Shown here: positions 62,386-64,000 of the stretch, in pieces
Position numbering within the stretch: the first letter of the stretch is position 1
Layout: every line of letters starts with the position of its first letter
Assembly (NCBI GenBank): GCA_914767715.1
Contig: OU612067.1
Location: 1,366,001-1,430,000 of the forward strand
Direction: 5' to 3'
Length of the DNA stretch: 64,000 nt
From: Membranipora membranacea
Taxonomy: Eukaryota; Bryozoa; Gymnolaemata; Cheilostomatida; Membraniporidae
Translations under genes and position numbers: made by a program
Notes under the pieces: generated by a model
Told to the model about the DNA's origin: nothing
Seen by the model: the letters and a program-made list of their open reading frames with translations, nothing else
Database searches by the model: none

Positions 62386-63009
62386 CTCATTTGAATTTCA
62401 CTCTAAGACTGATGGGTGTGTGTATAATTTAGGCCTACGCCTAAATGGCAGAGATAAAAGTTTCACCATTGACGCCTCTCTCATGGTATATCATCCAGTT
62501 AGTCAGCATCAGTCAGTTTGGTTGGATAAGCAGCTCAAAGCTTCACTTAGATGGACCTAGTGGTTCAAGCTTAGGGGCCATGTTACATCTGACAGACTAA
62601 TATGACTTTGCGTTTACTATAACCCTTTTAGATGTTGGGGTTGTAGCCAATGCTATTGAGGAGAAACCCTACAAGAAGAGCCATTGAAACCATTCATAAC
62701 TTCAACTCTTTAGCAATCCACATATGGATGTTGCACACGGAAAATCATGAAGTTTGTAGAATAGCTCAAGATTAAATCCCTAAGCTATCTATGTTGTTAC
62801 CATGAAAGCTATTATCACAACAGTCAATACTTTATGTCGCCCTAACCACCCTCTCACCAAACTCCCTCTCCCCAAGGTAGGAGCGGTCATAGAGCTAAAA
62901 TCATACTGATTATTGCTCATCCGTAACTCTCATGAGATTGGATTGAGTTAGGGGGTACCTGTCAAAGGCCTAAGGGTCTCATGGTCTCTCACGGTCTCCC
63001 CATATTAGT

Positions 63010-63525
63010 GCTGTAACATCAATAGCATTCAGTAAACTCGCCTTTCTGCAGAGGAATATCAGCCACTGTCCTCGCAAAAACTAAAACTCTGGCATACCAA
63101 GCACTTGTCCATCCCAAACTCGAATATGCTGTGAGTGTGTGGGACCCCTACACCAAGAAAGATGTCACATGTCTAGAGGCTGTCCAATGGAAAGCTGCTC
63201 GATTTGTCACCAGCAACTTCGGTCGCAAAAGCAGTGTTTCCAACATGTTGGACGAGCTAGAGTGGCCGCCATTACAGCAAAGGCGGAAAGAACTGAAATT
63301 GACACTATTCCACAAAGCCTACCACACTCAGGTGGACGTCCCTATTCCTCTCACTGCTCATCCTAGAGGAGCAGACCACTGCTACCTAGTACCTGGTTCT
63401 AGGACCAATCATCATCTACACTTTCTTTCCTTCTACTGTCCGGATGTGGAACAGCTTGCCAGGCACGACTGTACAGACTGATGATACTGACCAGTTCAAG
63501 GGTATCGTGAAATGTAACAAGCTAG
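63010..63525 (+). pseudogene. Frameshifted LINE reverse-transcriptase C-terminal fragment
   Basis: The reading KTLAYQALVHPKLEYAVSVW then DPYTKKDVTCLEAVQWKAAR matches the region after the RT domain in many LINEs. Just upstream (KLAFLQRNISHCP) and downstream (STVRMWNSLPGTTVQTDD) the expected sequence appears in other frames, showing at least two frameshifts. No catalytic domain remains. It is a different family from the LINE at 51-54 kb. Confidence 0.85.
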
Positions 63526-64000
63526 TATGAGATGACCTATCAGAAGTCTGTCAATACAGCCTGCAGAAGGAACTGTCCGGACTCACATACAGAAAAAAAA
63601 AAGAAAAAAGAAGGGAATCGTATTACTACAGAGCATAACAACAGACCCCAGTAAAGATTGCATAACCCTATTTCAAGGCAAACCCTTTCTAGCCATGGTC
63701 TCCTAGGGATTGCAAGCTTGTATTTGCTTAGAATCGACCACCAAACAGTGAAAGACACATAACTTAGAACAATAAAAAATTCTTTGGAAATTGCTGTGCT
63801 GCAAGACCCTGAGTGATTTTGTGTGTGATATTTTGGAGCTCTAGGTACCATAGTTTCGAAGATGTTATTAGTTGAAAATCATAGCAACCACTTGCTCTTT
63901 TAAGCCCCAAGAACCAATGCCTGTGCTGGATATGAGGCACCAAACAGTCTCGCACCTGACTTTCAAGACAACTGTGATGAATACGGTGTGAGATCTTGAA
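63526..64000. other. Right edge, nothing recognised
   Basis: An A-rich run with AAAAAAAAAAGAAAAAAGA at about 63594-63612 may be the 3' tail of the preceding LINE fragment. Short minus-strand ORFs here have no support. Confidence 0.4.

Overview
This is a window from a metazoan nuclear genome. The genes are split into many short exons with GT-AG introns, there is an animal Mediator subunit MED1 with nuclear-receptor boxes, the spacers are AT-rich, and the repeats are LINE, tRNA-derived SINE and fold-back elements. The codon phases of my exon chains close exactly in most genes, so most gene models are firm even where the product is unknown. I cannot place the species; an aquatic invertebrate (sponge, cnidarian or similar) is a guess.

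Layout. 168-3018 (-): partial multi-exon gene of unknown function, running off the left edge. 4841-16576 (-): a 14-exon, 645-aa protein of unknown function that shares a short aromatic/lysine motif with the first gene; its twelfth intron holds a 4.5-kb nested fold-back element. 17561-28719 (+): an 18-exon gene in divergent orientation to it, encoding a 2180-aa protein whose core is about 34 copies of a 39-residue Gly-Asn hairpin repeat in one 4.75-kb exon. 30696-31726 (-): ribosomal protein P1. 33641-37411 (-): a 279-aa helical protein with an internal duplication. 40190-48219 (-): MED1, 12 exons, 1245 aa. 49355-57895 (+): PYM1, the exon-junction-complex disassembly factor, divergent to MED1; its second intron holds a dead LINE that was itself hit by a head-to-head SINE palindrome. 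58514-62010 (-): an unrecognised, probably nuclear protein with a SUMO-interaction-like motif. 62.2-63.5 kb: a SINE and a frameshifted LINE fragment.

Functional picture. The right half is conserved housekeeping: translation (RPLP1), mRNP remodelling (PYM1) and transcription (MED1, whose LXXLL pair keeps vertebrate-like spacing). The left half is a cluster of lysine-rich, apparently intracellular proteins with no family I recognise. The giant Gly-Asn repeat protein and its divergently transcribed neighbour are the most likely undescribed system here. Introns carry nearly all mobile-element load, and several small tandem duplications lie on 5' splice sites.
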